A DNA stretch of 64,000 nt from JAMZMI01 sp963848175 (lineage in GTDB: Bacteria; Bacteroidota; Bacteroidia; Cytophagales; Cyclobacteriaceae), in assembly GCA_963848175.1 (NCBI GenBank), contig CAWKCO010000005.1, positions 186,001-250,000 of the forward strand. Direction: 5' to 3'. The notes under the pieces were generated by a model. The model did no database searches. It was given only the letters and a program-made list of their open reading frames with translations, and had not been told where the DNA came from. Of this stretch, positions 38,144 through 46,085 are shown piece after piece; the stretch's first letter is position 1, and every line of letters begins with the position of its first letter. Position numbers and translations under genes: made by a program.

Positions 38144-38790
38144 TTCTTTTTCAAGAAAAACGATTTCTCTTTTGGCCCAAAAAGTAATTTTGGATGCAAG
38201 AAAATCAATGTTCTGGGTAGAAAATAGAACGTTGATACTATCAGACTTGCATTTGGGTAAAGCAGGCCATTTTAGGAAGAATGGTATTCCCATACCCACA
38301 GAAGTACACCAGTCAGACCTTCAGATCATATCAAGCCTTATCGTCGAATATGAACCGCTTACAGTTATTTTTCTTGGCGATTTATTTCATAGCGAATACA
38401 ATAAAGAATGGGGTAGCTTTTCTACATGGCTGGGGCAGTACTTGAACATCGATATGGTTTTGGTGCGCGGCAATCACGATGTACTCGAAGAACAAGATTA
38501 TATCAAGACCAGCCTCAGACATTGTTTCCGGAGTTACCTCGCCTCCATTTCATTTTACCCATGAGTTTGAGTCTTCAGTTCATTACAACATTTCTGGGCA
38601 CATTCACCCATGTGTAAAGCTCAAGGGCTCTGCTCGCCAGTCTATAAGTTTACCCTGTTTTTATTTCGGACAAGAGTCAGCGCTAATGCCTGCATTTGGA
38701 GAATTTACCGGTAATTACCCCATTAAAGCCCAGCGTAGCAGCCAAGTTTTTGCTATTGGCCAAGGACAAATTATTGCCTTGGTTGGCTAA
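38136..38790 (+). CDS. pdeM: ligase-associated phosphoesterase PdeM-like, frameshifted
   Basis: Calcineurin-like fold. ILSDLHLGKAGHFRKNG, FLGDLFHS, RGNHD and, in the second frame, ISGHIHPCV are the metal-binding motifs in order. The start ATG at 38136 overlaps the DUF2147 stop. One +1 break lies at about 38510-38550. After it, PPFHFTHEFE leads to a normal C-terminus. PdeM enzymes are DNA-repair phosphodiesterases found with the ligase-associated helicase, matching the gene at 34.8 kb. Combined length of about 217 residues is normal. Confidence 0.85.
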
Positions 38791-38891
38791 ATGCCTATTT
38801 TTACAGAATATTCTCACGGTTTCGTCGGAGAATGGGTTACTTTCAACAATCAAATGGTATTTAAAAACGTAGGGTTAGCGCCCATAGGTGT

Positions 38892-39431
38892 ATGAAAGAT
38901 GTCGAGATTCTGAACAAAATCAGGGATGGAGATGAGGGTGCACTTGATTATCTCTACAAAAAGCACTTTAGGATGATGACAAATCTAGTGCTGAAAAATA
39001 GTGGTACAGAGGAAGAAGCCAAAGATGTGTATCAAGAAGCCTTGCTGGCTTTTTGGCAAAAAGCGTCTAGCGGCAACTTGGTTCTTACTTCAAAGATTAG
39101 CACTTACTTATATAGTATTTGTTTGAATCAATGGAGAAAGGAGCTTGATAGAAAGAGTCGTTTGTCTCATGAGGAGGTAGACGGAGAAATGTATCAGGAT
39201 TTTGGCCAGCAAGAAAACGCCAAGATCATCGTAAAATGTATTGACGAGTTAGGAGATGTTTGTAAAAAAATATTGACCTACTATTATTTTGATGGTTTGA
39301 ATATGACGGAGATAGCAGAGAGACTAAATTTTGCAAATACCGATACAGCGAAGACCAAAAAATATAAATGCAAAAAGAAATTGGATACTTTGGTGAAATC
39401 AAGGTATTCTAAAACTGATTTTTTTGATTAG
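38892..39431 (+). CDS. ECF-type RNA polymerase sigma factor
   Basis: 179 residues. Region 2 spans AKDVYQEALLAFWQKAS with LYSICLNQWRKELDR; region 4 spans ILTYYYFDGLNMTEIAERLN with a KYKCKKKL basic end. A typical ECF sigma-70 length. It is followed at once by a membrane protein with an anti-sigma layout, so the pair is probably a membrane-signal module. A short inverted repeat (ATTCTC / GAGAAT) sits upstream near 38.8 kb. Confidence 0.93.
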   Translation: MKDVEILNKIRDGDEGALDYLYKKHFRMMTNLVLKNSGTEEEAKDVYQEALLAFWQKASSGNLVLTSKISTYLYSICLNQWRKELDRKSRLSHEEVDGEMYQDFGQQENAKIIVKCIDELGDVCKKILTYYYFDGLNMTEIAERLNFANTDTAKTKKYKCKKKLDTLVKSRYSKTDFFD

Positions 39432-40365
39432 ATGAATACCAACCAGCATTACGACGAACTTATAGACCTCTATCTCAGAGGAGAGTCTGCCTGCAGACCA
39501 ATTGCGGTCTTTTCAAGCGGAATTGGCACAAAGTCCTGAGCTGCAAAGCGAAGTTCAGTTTCAAAAAAATGTTGTTTCATCAATATCGGATTACAGAAAA
39601 TTGCAGTTAAAAACTCGCCTAGACGCAATTGAAGTGGGTTCTGGATGGTATTCTGGAAGTGTTATTGGTCAGGGTGTTTGGAAAATTGCAGGTGGAGTTA
39701 TGGTTGCTGCTTTGGTAGCAACTGGTGTTTACTATTCTCACGAGGATCTGACAACCGGAGATGAAACAAGTAATCAATTAGAGGTTACTGAAAGTGACTA
39801 CTCTCTCTATGTTGAAGAGCAACTAGAAATGCCTTTTCCTAAAGAGGTGCTGAATTCAACAGAAGAAGCTACAGCAACTTCAGATAAAAAAGCTACTACA
39901 CATACTGCTACTAACGCTTCCCGCAAAGCGAATGCTACGAGTTTGGTGACGGAAAATAACAATAAAAAAAGTAAAGAATTTACTCCGAAAGTACATCTCC
40001 CTGTTCTGGAAGAGGTTACTGATGACGCTTTTGTTTCTGAAGAGGTAGCTATTCCTCAGGTCTCTGGGAATGATGTAGTAGGAAGTAATGAGCATACTCC
40101 AATTGATGTAAAAACCATAAACAAGAAATCAGAAGAAATAAAGTATAAGTACTTTGACGGAAAGCTTTTCTTATATGGAGATTTCAAAGAGGAGCCTTAC
40201 GAGATTTTAGAAATCAACTCTAAAACAGCTCGTGAAATTTATCTTTACCATGGCCGTGCATATTATCAAATCGAAGTTACGGACGGTGTTAAGGAACTTA
40301 AACCTATCACAAGTCAGAAACTCATCAACGAGTTAACAATTATTAGGAACAATAAGGTGAATTGA
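39432..40365 (+). CDS. single-TM protein paired with the ECF sigma factor, frameshifted
   Basis: The ATG at 39432 immediately after the sigma stop gives NTNQHYDELIDLYLRGE. One extra base near 39485-39492 breaks the frame, and LPADQLRSFQAELAQSPEL continues it. This N-terminal helical part resembles anti-sigma domains of Bacteroidota. A TM helix (VWKIAGGVMVAALVATGVYY) lies at about residue 75, then a Thr/Ser/Lys-rich periplasmic linker and a small C-terminal domain. Predicted anti-sigma regulator; no zinc-finger His/Cys set seen. Confidence 0.65.
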
Positions 40366-40406
40366 TTTCTCAATTATCTAATCACATTAATTAGTTTTGA
40401 GGCGGG

Positions 40407-41297
40407 ATGGAAAAAAAGACCCGTAAAAAACAGAATTTAGGTAATTATCCTTTTGTCAGTGTGGTGTTCAGCATCACGCTTTCATTGCTTGTGGTCGGCA
40501 TGTTCGGTCTTCTACTTGTGCATGCCAAAAAGCTGACAAGGCTAATCCAAGAGAATATTGAAATCCAAGTCTTTTTAAAGAAGAACATATCTGATTCTGA
40601 GGTGGCAAAAATTAGCCGAACTTTAGGATCCAAGGTGTATGTGATCAAGGATGAAAATGAGTCTCGGATTAGGTTGATTACCCGAGAGGAGGCTGCAAAG
40701 GAATTTATGGCTCAAACAGGTGAGGATTTTACTGAGTTTCTTGGGGATAACCCACTAAGGGACTTGTTGGTGATCAATATAGACCCAGAGTACCACGCTG
40801 CAGACTCTTTGGCACAAATCAAAGGTGAAATTCAAAAAATCAGTGGCGTATACGAAGTTTCTTACGTTGAGTCGTTAGTTGAAAGTATTAATGAAAACCT
40901 GACCAAAATAGGAATCTTCCTTCTGGGGTTTGCTGTTATTCTGATCGCAATCGTTGTTATCCTCATCAATAACACCATAAAATTGGCACTCTTCTCGCAG
41001 CGTCTACTCATCCGTAGTATGCAGCTTGTGGGAGCAACATCTGGTTTTATTCGAACGCCATTTTTGAAACGCTCCGTATGGTATGGGATGATTTCTGGAA
41101 TTCTTGCTTCTGGAATTTTATATGGTCTGCTAACCTATGCCAACAAGCGCGTAGAGGATTTGGAGCAGCTTCAAGATGATAGCAATTTGCTTATTCTTTT
41201 TGCCTCTTTAGTTATCCTAGGAATAATCGTCGGTTTTTTGAGCACGTACCGATCAATTCGAAAATACCTTAACATGTCTTTGGACGAATTATATTAA
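40407..41297 (+). CDS. ftsX: cell-division protein FtsX
   Basis: 296 residues with an N-terminal TM, an extracellular loop containing QVFLKKNISDSEVAKISRTL and IDPEYHAADSLAQI, and three further TMs with LFSQRLLIRSMQLVGATSGF, the conserved FtsX motif. It partners FtsE to activate peptidoglycan hydrolases at the septum. ftsE is not adjacent, as is usual in Bacteroidota. DUF3098 and uppP follow closely, an order common in this phylum. Confidence 0.93.
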   Translation: MEKKTRKKQNLGNYPFVSVVFSITLSLLVVGMFGLLLVHAKKLTRLIQENIEIQVFLKKNISDSEVAKISRTLGSKVYVIKDENESRIRLITREEAAKEFMAQTGEDFTEFLGDNPLRDLLVINIDPEYHAADSLAQIKGEIQKISGVYEVSYVESLVESINENLTKIGIFLLGFAVILIAIVVILINNTIKLALFSQRLLIRSMQLVGATSGFIRTPFLKRSVWYGMISGILASGILYGLLTYANKRVEDLEQLQDDSNLLILFASLVILGIIVGFLSTYRSIRKYLNMSLDELY

Positions 41298-41300
41298 ACT

Positions 41301-41540
41301 ATGTCAGATAAGAAAAATTTTGCCTTTACTAAGGCCAATTATGTCATTATGCTTGTAGGCGTGTTGATTTTAATTTTAGGTTTCGCCGTAATGGGCATGG
41401 ATGATGAAACTTTTGGGTTTGGTTTTTTGGGATTGACTCTTGGGCCAATCATTGTGATGCTAGGATTTGTGACCCAGTTTTTAGCCATATTTTACAAGAC
41501 AAAGGACGATAGCGCTAAAATTGGGGAGAGAGAAAATTAA
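41301..41540 (+). CDS. DUF3098 membrane protein
   Basis: 79 residues. FAFTKANYVIMLVGVLILIL starts the first helix and FGLTLGPIIVMLGFVTQFLA-like residues form the second. DUF3098 is a two-TM family found between ftsX and uppP in Bacteroidota. It starts 3 bp after ftsX and its stop overlaps the uppP ATG. Confidence 0.88.
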   Translation: MSDKKNFAFTKANYVIMLVGVLILILGFAVMGMDDETFGFGFLGLTLGPIIVMLGFVTQFLAIFYKTKDDSAKIGEREN

Positions 41541-42338
41541 TGAATTGGATTGAAGCAATTATTCTTGGCATTGTTCAGGGTTTAACTGAATTTTTGCCTG
41601 TAAGTAGTAGTGGACACTTGGAAATCGGATCGGTTCTACTAGGGATTGAGCCTACCAATAATCTTCTTTTTGCTATCGTGGTACATGCTGCGACAGCTCT
41701 GAGCACCATCTATGTCTATAGGGAGGATTTAAGAGAGATCATTCTTGGGTTTATTTGATTTTAAGTACAATGACTCTTGGAAATTTGCTCTTCTAATAAT
41801 CATTTCTATGATTCCAGTTGGGATCGTGGGAGTTTTCTTTGAAGACGACATTGAACAGTTTTTTGGTGGGAATTTGACCTTGGTCGGAAGTATGCTGTTA
41901 GTCACTTCTGCACTTTTGTTTATCACGCATTTCGCTAAACCAGCAGAAGGTAAAGTGACTTTTCCTAAAGCTTTAATCATAGGGCTGGCACAAGCAGTGG
42001 CCATTTTACCAGGTATATCCAGATCAGGAGCTACCATTGCTACAGCACTACTTTTAGGTGTTGAAAAATCACGAGCAGCAAGGTTTTCCTTTTTAATGGT
42101 TTTGATTCCAATATTGGGAGCAAGTCTACTGAAATTCAAAGATTTTGTTGAAGAGCCGGCTTTGGCCAATGACATTGACATATTACCCCTAATATTAGGT
42201 TTTTTTGCTGCCTTTTTTTCTGGATATGCAGCTTGCAAATGGATGATCGGAGTGGTGAAAAAAGGAAAACTAACCTATTTCGCAATTTATTGTGCCTTGA
42301 TAGGGCTTATTGCTTTAGGCTCACAATTATGGATGTAG
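41540..42338 (+). CDS. uppP: undecaprenyl-diphosphate phosphatase, frameshifted
   Basis: IEAIILGIVQGLTEFLPVSS and GHLE (active-site Glu/Ser/His motif) are in the first frame. After one extra base at about 41749-41752 the second frame gives LFDFKYNDSWKFALLIIISM, then LPGISRSGATIATALLLG (the PGxSRSG motif) and further TMs. About 265 residues in all, the normal BacA length. It recycles the lipid carrier of cell-wall synthesis, so true loss would be costly; sequence error is likely. Confidence 0.9.
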
Positions 42339-43009
42339 TGGATTACAAAGAAGGCGTTTTGTTGCTTATCGATAAACCAAAAGATTGGACTTCATTTGAT
42401 GTAGTTAACAAACTTCGCTACCGCCTGAAAATCAAAAAAATTGGTCATGCTGGTACTTTAGACCCTTTAGCTACAGGTCTGTTGGTAATTGGTGTGGGCA
42501 AATTCACCAAAAAACTCAACGAACTTCAAGGTCTGGACAAAGTCTATGAAGGGATCATCTCCCTTGGCAAAACTACTCCTTCTTATGATTTGGAAACGGA
42601 ATTTGATTCGGAAGTGGATGCTTCGCATATTACTACAGAGCAAATAGCCGATGCTGTGAAGCAACTAACTGGACATCAGGATCAGATACCTCCCATTTAT
42701 TCTGCAATTAAAGTAGATGGAGAGCGAGCCTACAAGCAGGCCAGACGCAAGGAAGATGTAAAGTTGGCTCCACGAGCGGTCATTGTACATGAGTTTAATG
42801 TGATCAAAATTGATGGTGTTGATGTACATTTCAGACTTAAGTGCTCCAAGGGAACCTATATTAGAAGTGTTGCATTTGATTTGGGCAAGTTGCTGGGGGT
42901 TGGGGCTTACTTGAAAGAGCTTAGAAGAACTGAAGTAGGTGAATACAAAGTATCAGACGCCCATCAGTTAGATGAGTTTATAAAGCAGTTGGAAGGTGCA
43001 GATAGTTGA
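42329..43009 (+). CDS. truB: tRNA pseudouridine-55 synthase
   Basis: 226 residues from the ATG at 42329, which overlaps the uppP stop. LLIDKPKDWTSFDVVNKLR, then IGHAGTLDPLATGLLVIGVG with the catalytic Asp, YEGIISLGKTTPSYD, PPIYSAIKVDGERAYKQAR and CSKGTYIRSVAFDLG. It makes pseudouridine 55 in tRNAs. Short bacterial form without a long PUA domain. Confidence 0.96.
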   Translation: MDVVDYKEGVLLLIDKPKDWTSFDVVNKLRYRLKIKKIGHAGTLDPLATGLLVIGVGKFTKKLNELQGLDKVYEGIISLGKTTPSYDLETEFDSEVDASHITTEQIADAVKQLTGHQDQIPPIYSAIKVDGERAYKQARRKEDVKLAPRAVIVHEFNVIKIDGVDVHFRLKCSKGTYIRSVAFDLGKLLGVGAYLKELRRTEVGEYKVSDAHQLDEFIKQLEGADS

Positions 43010-43925
43010 AAATTTAAGCGACTTTAAATTTAGTGCTGAGACCGTGGTAACAAGCGGCACTTTTGATGGCGTGCATATCGGTCATCAAAAGATTTTAAAA
43101 AATTTAGTGCAGATAGCAGGTTCTCAAAATCTTAAGAGCGTAGTAGTTACATTTTGGCCACACCCTCGTTTTGTACTAAAAAAAAATAGTGAGTCACTCA
43201 AGCTACTTACTACTTTTGAGGAAAAGGCTGCCTTCATTGCTCAAAGTGGTATCGATTATTTGGTGAAAATCCCGTTTACCAAGGAATTTTCGGAGTTGTC
43301 TTCGGATGAATTTATCAGACAAGTGATCGTTGATAAAATTAATACCAAAAAACTGGTCATAGGATATGATCATCGTTTTGGGAAAAACAGAGAAGGAGGG
43401 TTTGATTATCTAAAAGAAAACTCGTCTAGATATGGTTTTGAGGTGGACGAGATTCCAAGGGAAGACATTGATCAGGTGGGGGTGAGCTCTACTAATGTTA
43501 GGCAGGCACTGTCAGAGGGGCGTGTTGATTTGGCTAATGAGTTTCTTGGGCGCAAATACACACTCACTGGTTTTGTGATAGAGGGAGATAGAATTGGCCG
43601 GAGTATAGGCTTTCCTACTGCCAATCTTGATGTCCCTGAGCATTACAAATTGATTCCAAGAGATGGCGCTTATGCTGTTTGGGTGGAATTGCATCATCAA
43701 AAGTACATGGGGATGCTGAACATTGGAGTGCGACCGACCGTTTCTGGTGAGGAACGCAGAATAGAAGTAAATATCTTTGATTTTGATAAAGAGATATACA
43801 ATGAGCGTTTAACTGTGCATTTTTACAAGCTTCTTCGTAAGGAAGAAAAATTTGAAAGTATAGATGTATTGAAGACCCAGTTGAAAAAAGATAAAGAACA
43901 CGCGATAGCTATTCTATCGTCTTAA
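42996..43925 (+). CDS. ribF: bifunctional riboflavin kinase / FAD synthetase
   Basis: 309 residues with a GTG start overlapping the truB end by 14 bp; no ATG lies close by. The FMN adenylyltransferase part has SGTFDGVHIGHQKIL, WPHPRFVL and GYDHRFGKNREGG with SSTNVRQALSEG. The kinase part has GRSIGFPTANLDVPEH, GMLNIGVRPT and VNIFDFDKEIYNERLTVHF. It makes FMN and FAD from riboflavin. Confidence 0.96.
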   Translation: MQIVENLSDFKFSAETVVTSGTFDGVHIGHQKILKNLVQIAGSQNLKSVVVTFWPHPRFVLKKNSESLKLLTTFEEKAAFIAQSGIDYLVKIPFTKEFSELSSDEFIRQVIVDKINTKKLVIGYDHRFGKNREGGFDYLKENSSRYGFEVDEIPREDIDQVGVSSTNVRQALSEGRVDLANEFLGRKYTLTGFVIEGDRIGRSIGFPTANLDVPEHYKLIPRDGAYAVWVELHHQKYMGMLNIGVRPTVSGEERRIEVNIFDFDKEIYNERLTVHFYKLLRKEEKFESIDVLKTQLKKDKEHAIAILSS

Positions 43926-43937
43926 ATGTAGAGTATT

Positions 43938-44816
43938 ATGAAAGGACTAAGATTTTTGAAGTTTACTTTTTTTGTTGCCACTTGTGCGACTTTGATTGTT
44001 TTTTCTGGTTGTAAGGATAAGGATGATCCGTGTGCTGATCTGGGTAAAGTAGGAGGGTTTATTAGTGATCTTGCCTTTCCCGTTGCTGGAGATGTAAAGC
44101 TTGGTGCGGAAGTAGCTTATCAAATAGATAGTGCTTTTGAGAAGACTATCTTACCTCTGGAAGGCAATGAGAAGGCCTATGCGTACTTAAATGCAATGAA
44201 GGAAGAAATTCTCAATTCGATGGATGTTGAATATAAAGAGGAGTTTGAATGGAAATTAACCATTATCAATGAGGATGTCTTAAATGCCTTTGCGACTCCT
44301 GGCGGTTATATCTATGTATATACTGGCTTGATTAAGTATTTGGATAATGTAGATGATTTGGCTGGGGTAATGGGGCATGAAATCGCCCATGCGGACAGAA
44401 GGCATTCAATCAATCAATATAAAAAAACTGCCGCACTGAGTGTCTTAGCCGCGATCGTTTTAGGTGATGATGCATCTAAATTGAAAGAAGTTGCCGCTGG
44501 ATTTGCGGCAAATATTTTTGCGCTTTCATTTAGTAGAGAAGATGAGTCGGAAGCTGATGCAGCATCAGTGAACTACTTAGATGAAACAGATTTTTCTTGT
44601 AACGGGACAGCTAGTTTCTTTAAAAAGTTGTCAGAAGAAGGTCAAGGGGGTGGTCCTGAATTTCTTAGCACTCACCCAAGTCCTGAAAACAGAGTGAATG
44701 ACATTGATGCGCGCGCGACTTGTTTGAATTGCGACGTAACTCCTTATGGTGGGAAAATCGAGCAGCTAACTTACAGTCAGTTCAAAGCACTTTTTCCTGC
44801 TTTCCAGACTAAATAA
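43938..44816 (+). CDS. M48-family metalloprotease lipoprotein
   Basis: 292 residues. Lipobox FSGCKDKDD. The zinc motif HEIAH is at 147-151, followed by ADRRH, and the third ligand lies in SREDESEADAASV. This is the BepA/Oma1-like M48C group, which in other bacteria degrades misassembled envelope proteins. A conserved FATPGGYIYVYTGLI precedes the site. The next gene is a paralogue, and gldC follows it. Confidence 0.92.
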   Translation: MKGLRFLKFTFFVATCATLIVFSGCKDKDDPCADLGKVGGFISDLAFPVAGDVKLGAEVAYQIDSAFEKTILPLEGNEKAYAYLNAMKEEILNSMDVEYKEEFEWKLTIINEDVLNAFATPGGYIYVYTGLIKYLDNVDDLAGVMGHEIAHADRRHSINQYKKTAALSVLAAIVLGDDASKLKEVAAGFAANIFALSFSREDESEADAASVNYLDETDFSCNGTASFFKKLSEEGQGGGPEFLSTHPSPENRVNDIDARATCLNCDVTPYGGKIEQLTYSQFKALFPAFQTK

Positions 44817-45644
44817 ATGAATGGTTTGAGGTTTATAACGCTCATTTTTTTTGCCTCGTTGCTTGTTTTTTTTACTAGCTGTGAAAAAGATGTTCCTGAC
44901 CTTTTTTCTTTAGCGGATGAAAAGGAACTCGGGAGCGTTTTGGATGAGACTTTTGAAAACGATAGCAGTTATGTCATTCTGTCCAGATCCCAATACACCC
45001 AAAGCTATTCTTATGCAGATACAGTGCTTCAGCAACTTGTAAATGCACAGACAGCCGATAGTTCTTTTTTGATTGATAATCGAGAGAGTTTTGATTGGAA
45101 AATTACCATCATAAGGGATTCAGAAATACATGCTTTTGCTTCTACTGGAGGTAATCTATATGTTACCACAGGCATGATTAAAGTGCTAGAGACGGTTGAT
45201 CAGTTTGCGGGGCTAGTGGCACATTTTGTGAGCCATATGGACGAACGTGATATAACTAAACAACTGTTGAATGAGTTTTCAAGCCCAGTATTAAAAGCAG
45301 TTTCCAAAGGCGAAAACATAGTGGCACGTACGCAGATTGCTACTTTCTTATCTTCTACGAAGGGATTAAAGTTTGGTGTCTATAATGAAAATAGAGCAGA
45401 TGAAGTTGGGGTAGAATATTTGGCAGTATCTGTATACTCCTGCGGAGGAGGTAGGGATATGATTTCTCGAATGATCAAGCAACAGCAACAGGGCATAGTT
45501 CCAAAATTCTTGCAACTGCATGCAGGAGAAGCAGACAGAATAGAGCGTTTAAATGAAAAAATTGCAGCGTACGACTGTGGTCAGCAATTGCTTGTCGAAA
45601 GTGGATTTAAGTTTAAAGATTTTCAAAATAGTTTATTAAAATGA
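44817..45644 (+). CDS. M48-like lipoprotein lacking the catalytic Glu
   Basis: 275 residues, starting next to the stop of the active paralogue. Lipobox FFTSCEKD. The overall fold is conserved (WKITIIRDSEIHAFASTGGN, LYVTTGMIKVL), but the motif reads HFVSH at 136-140: both zinc His remain and the catalytic Glu is Phe. The third-ligand region ENRADEVGVEYL is kept. A zinc-binding but inactive paralogue is expected, perhaps a partner or regulator of its neighbour. The frame is intact, and the change lies in the middle of conserved sequence. Confidence 0.85.
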   Translation: MNGLRFITLIFFASLLVFFTSCEKDVPDLFSLADEKELGSVLDETFENDSSYVILSRSQYTQSYSYADTVLQQLVNAQTADSSFLIDNRESFDWKITIIRDSEIHAFASTGGNLYVTTGMIKVLETVDQFAGLVAHFVSHMDERDITKQLLNEFSSPVLKAVSKGENIVARTQIATFLSSTKGLKFGVYNENRADEVGVEYLAVSVYSCGGGRDMISRMIKQQQQGIVPKFLQLHAGEADRIERLNEKIAAYDCGQQLLVESGFKFKDFQNSLLK

Positions 45645-45973
45645 AGAAATCAGAGATCAAATTTCAGGTAGAACTGGATGAGAACAACATTCCAGAAAAG
45701 ATCATGTGGGATGCGGACGAGAAAGACGTTCCAGGGCTTACTGAAACTAAATCTATTTCATTATCCCTTTGGGATCATGAAAACCAAAATACCATGCGCA
45801 TAGACCTTTGGTCTAAGGATATGCCAGTAGAGGATATGAAGAAGTTTTACATAGACTGCCTGGGCGGACTTGCGCAAAGCGTTTTAAGTGCCACTGGTGA
45901 TGAATATATGTCGGGAGAAATGAATAGCCTCTGCGAAAAATTTGTAGATCACCTTAAGCAAGAGTTGAAATAA
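45641..45973 (+). CDS. gldC: gliding motility protein GldC
   Basis: 110 residues. IKFQVELDENNIPEKIMWDA, TKSISLSLWDHENQNTMRID and FYIDCLGGLAQSVLSATGD match GldC of Bacteroidota along the full length. GldC is a small cytosolic protein linked to gliding and type IX secretion. Its ATG overlaps the stop of the M48-like gene. A terminator follows. Confidence 0.93.
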   Translation: MKKSEIKFQVELDENNIPEKIMWDADEKDVPGLTETKSISLSLWDHENQNTMRIDLWSKDMPVEDMKKFYIDCLGGLAQSVLSATGDEYMSGEMNSLCEKFVDHLKQELK

Positions 45974-46005
45974 TATATTCATCCTTGTTTCAATTGAATC
46001 AAACG

Positions 46006-46034
46006 ACCACAATTTACGATTGTGGTTTTTTTTG
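46006..46034 (+). terminator. terminator after gldC
   Basis: 8-bp stem ACCACAAT / ATTGTGGT (46006-46013 with 46019-46026), 5-nt loop, followed by a run of eight T. Confidence 0.88.
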
Positions 46035-46085
46035 GTTATTATTATCATTACATACCTTTCAAATACTTTACTAACAACTAACCTT

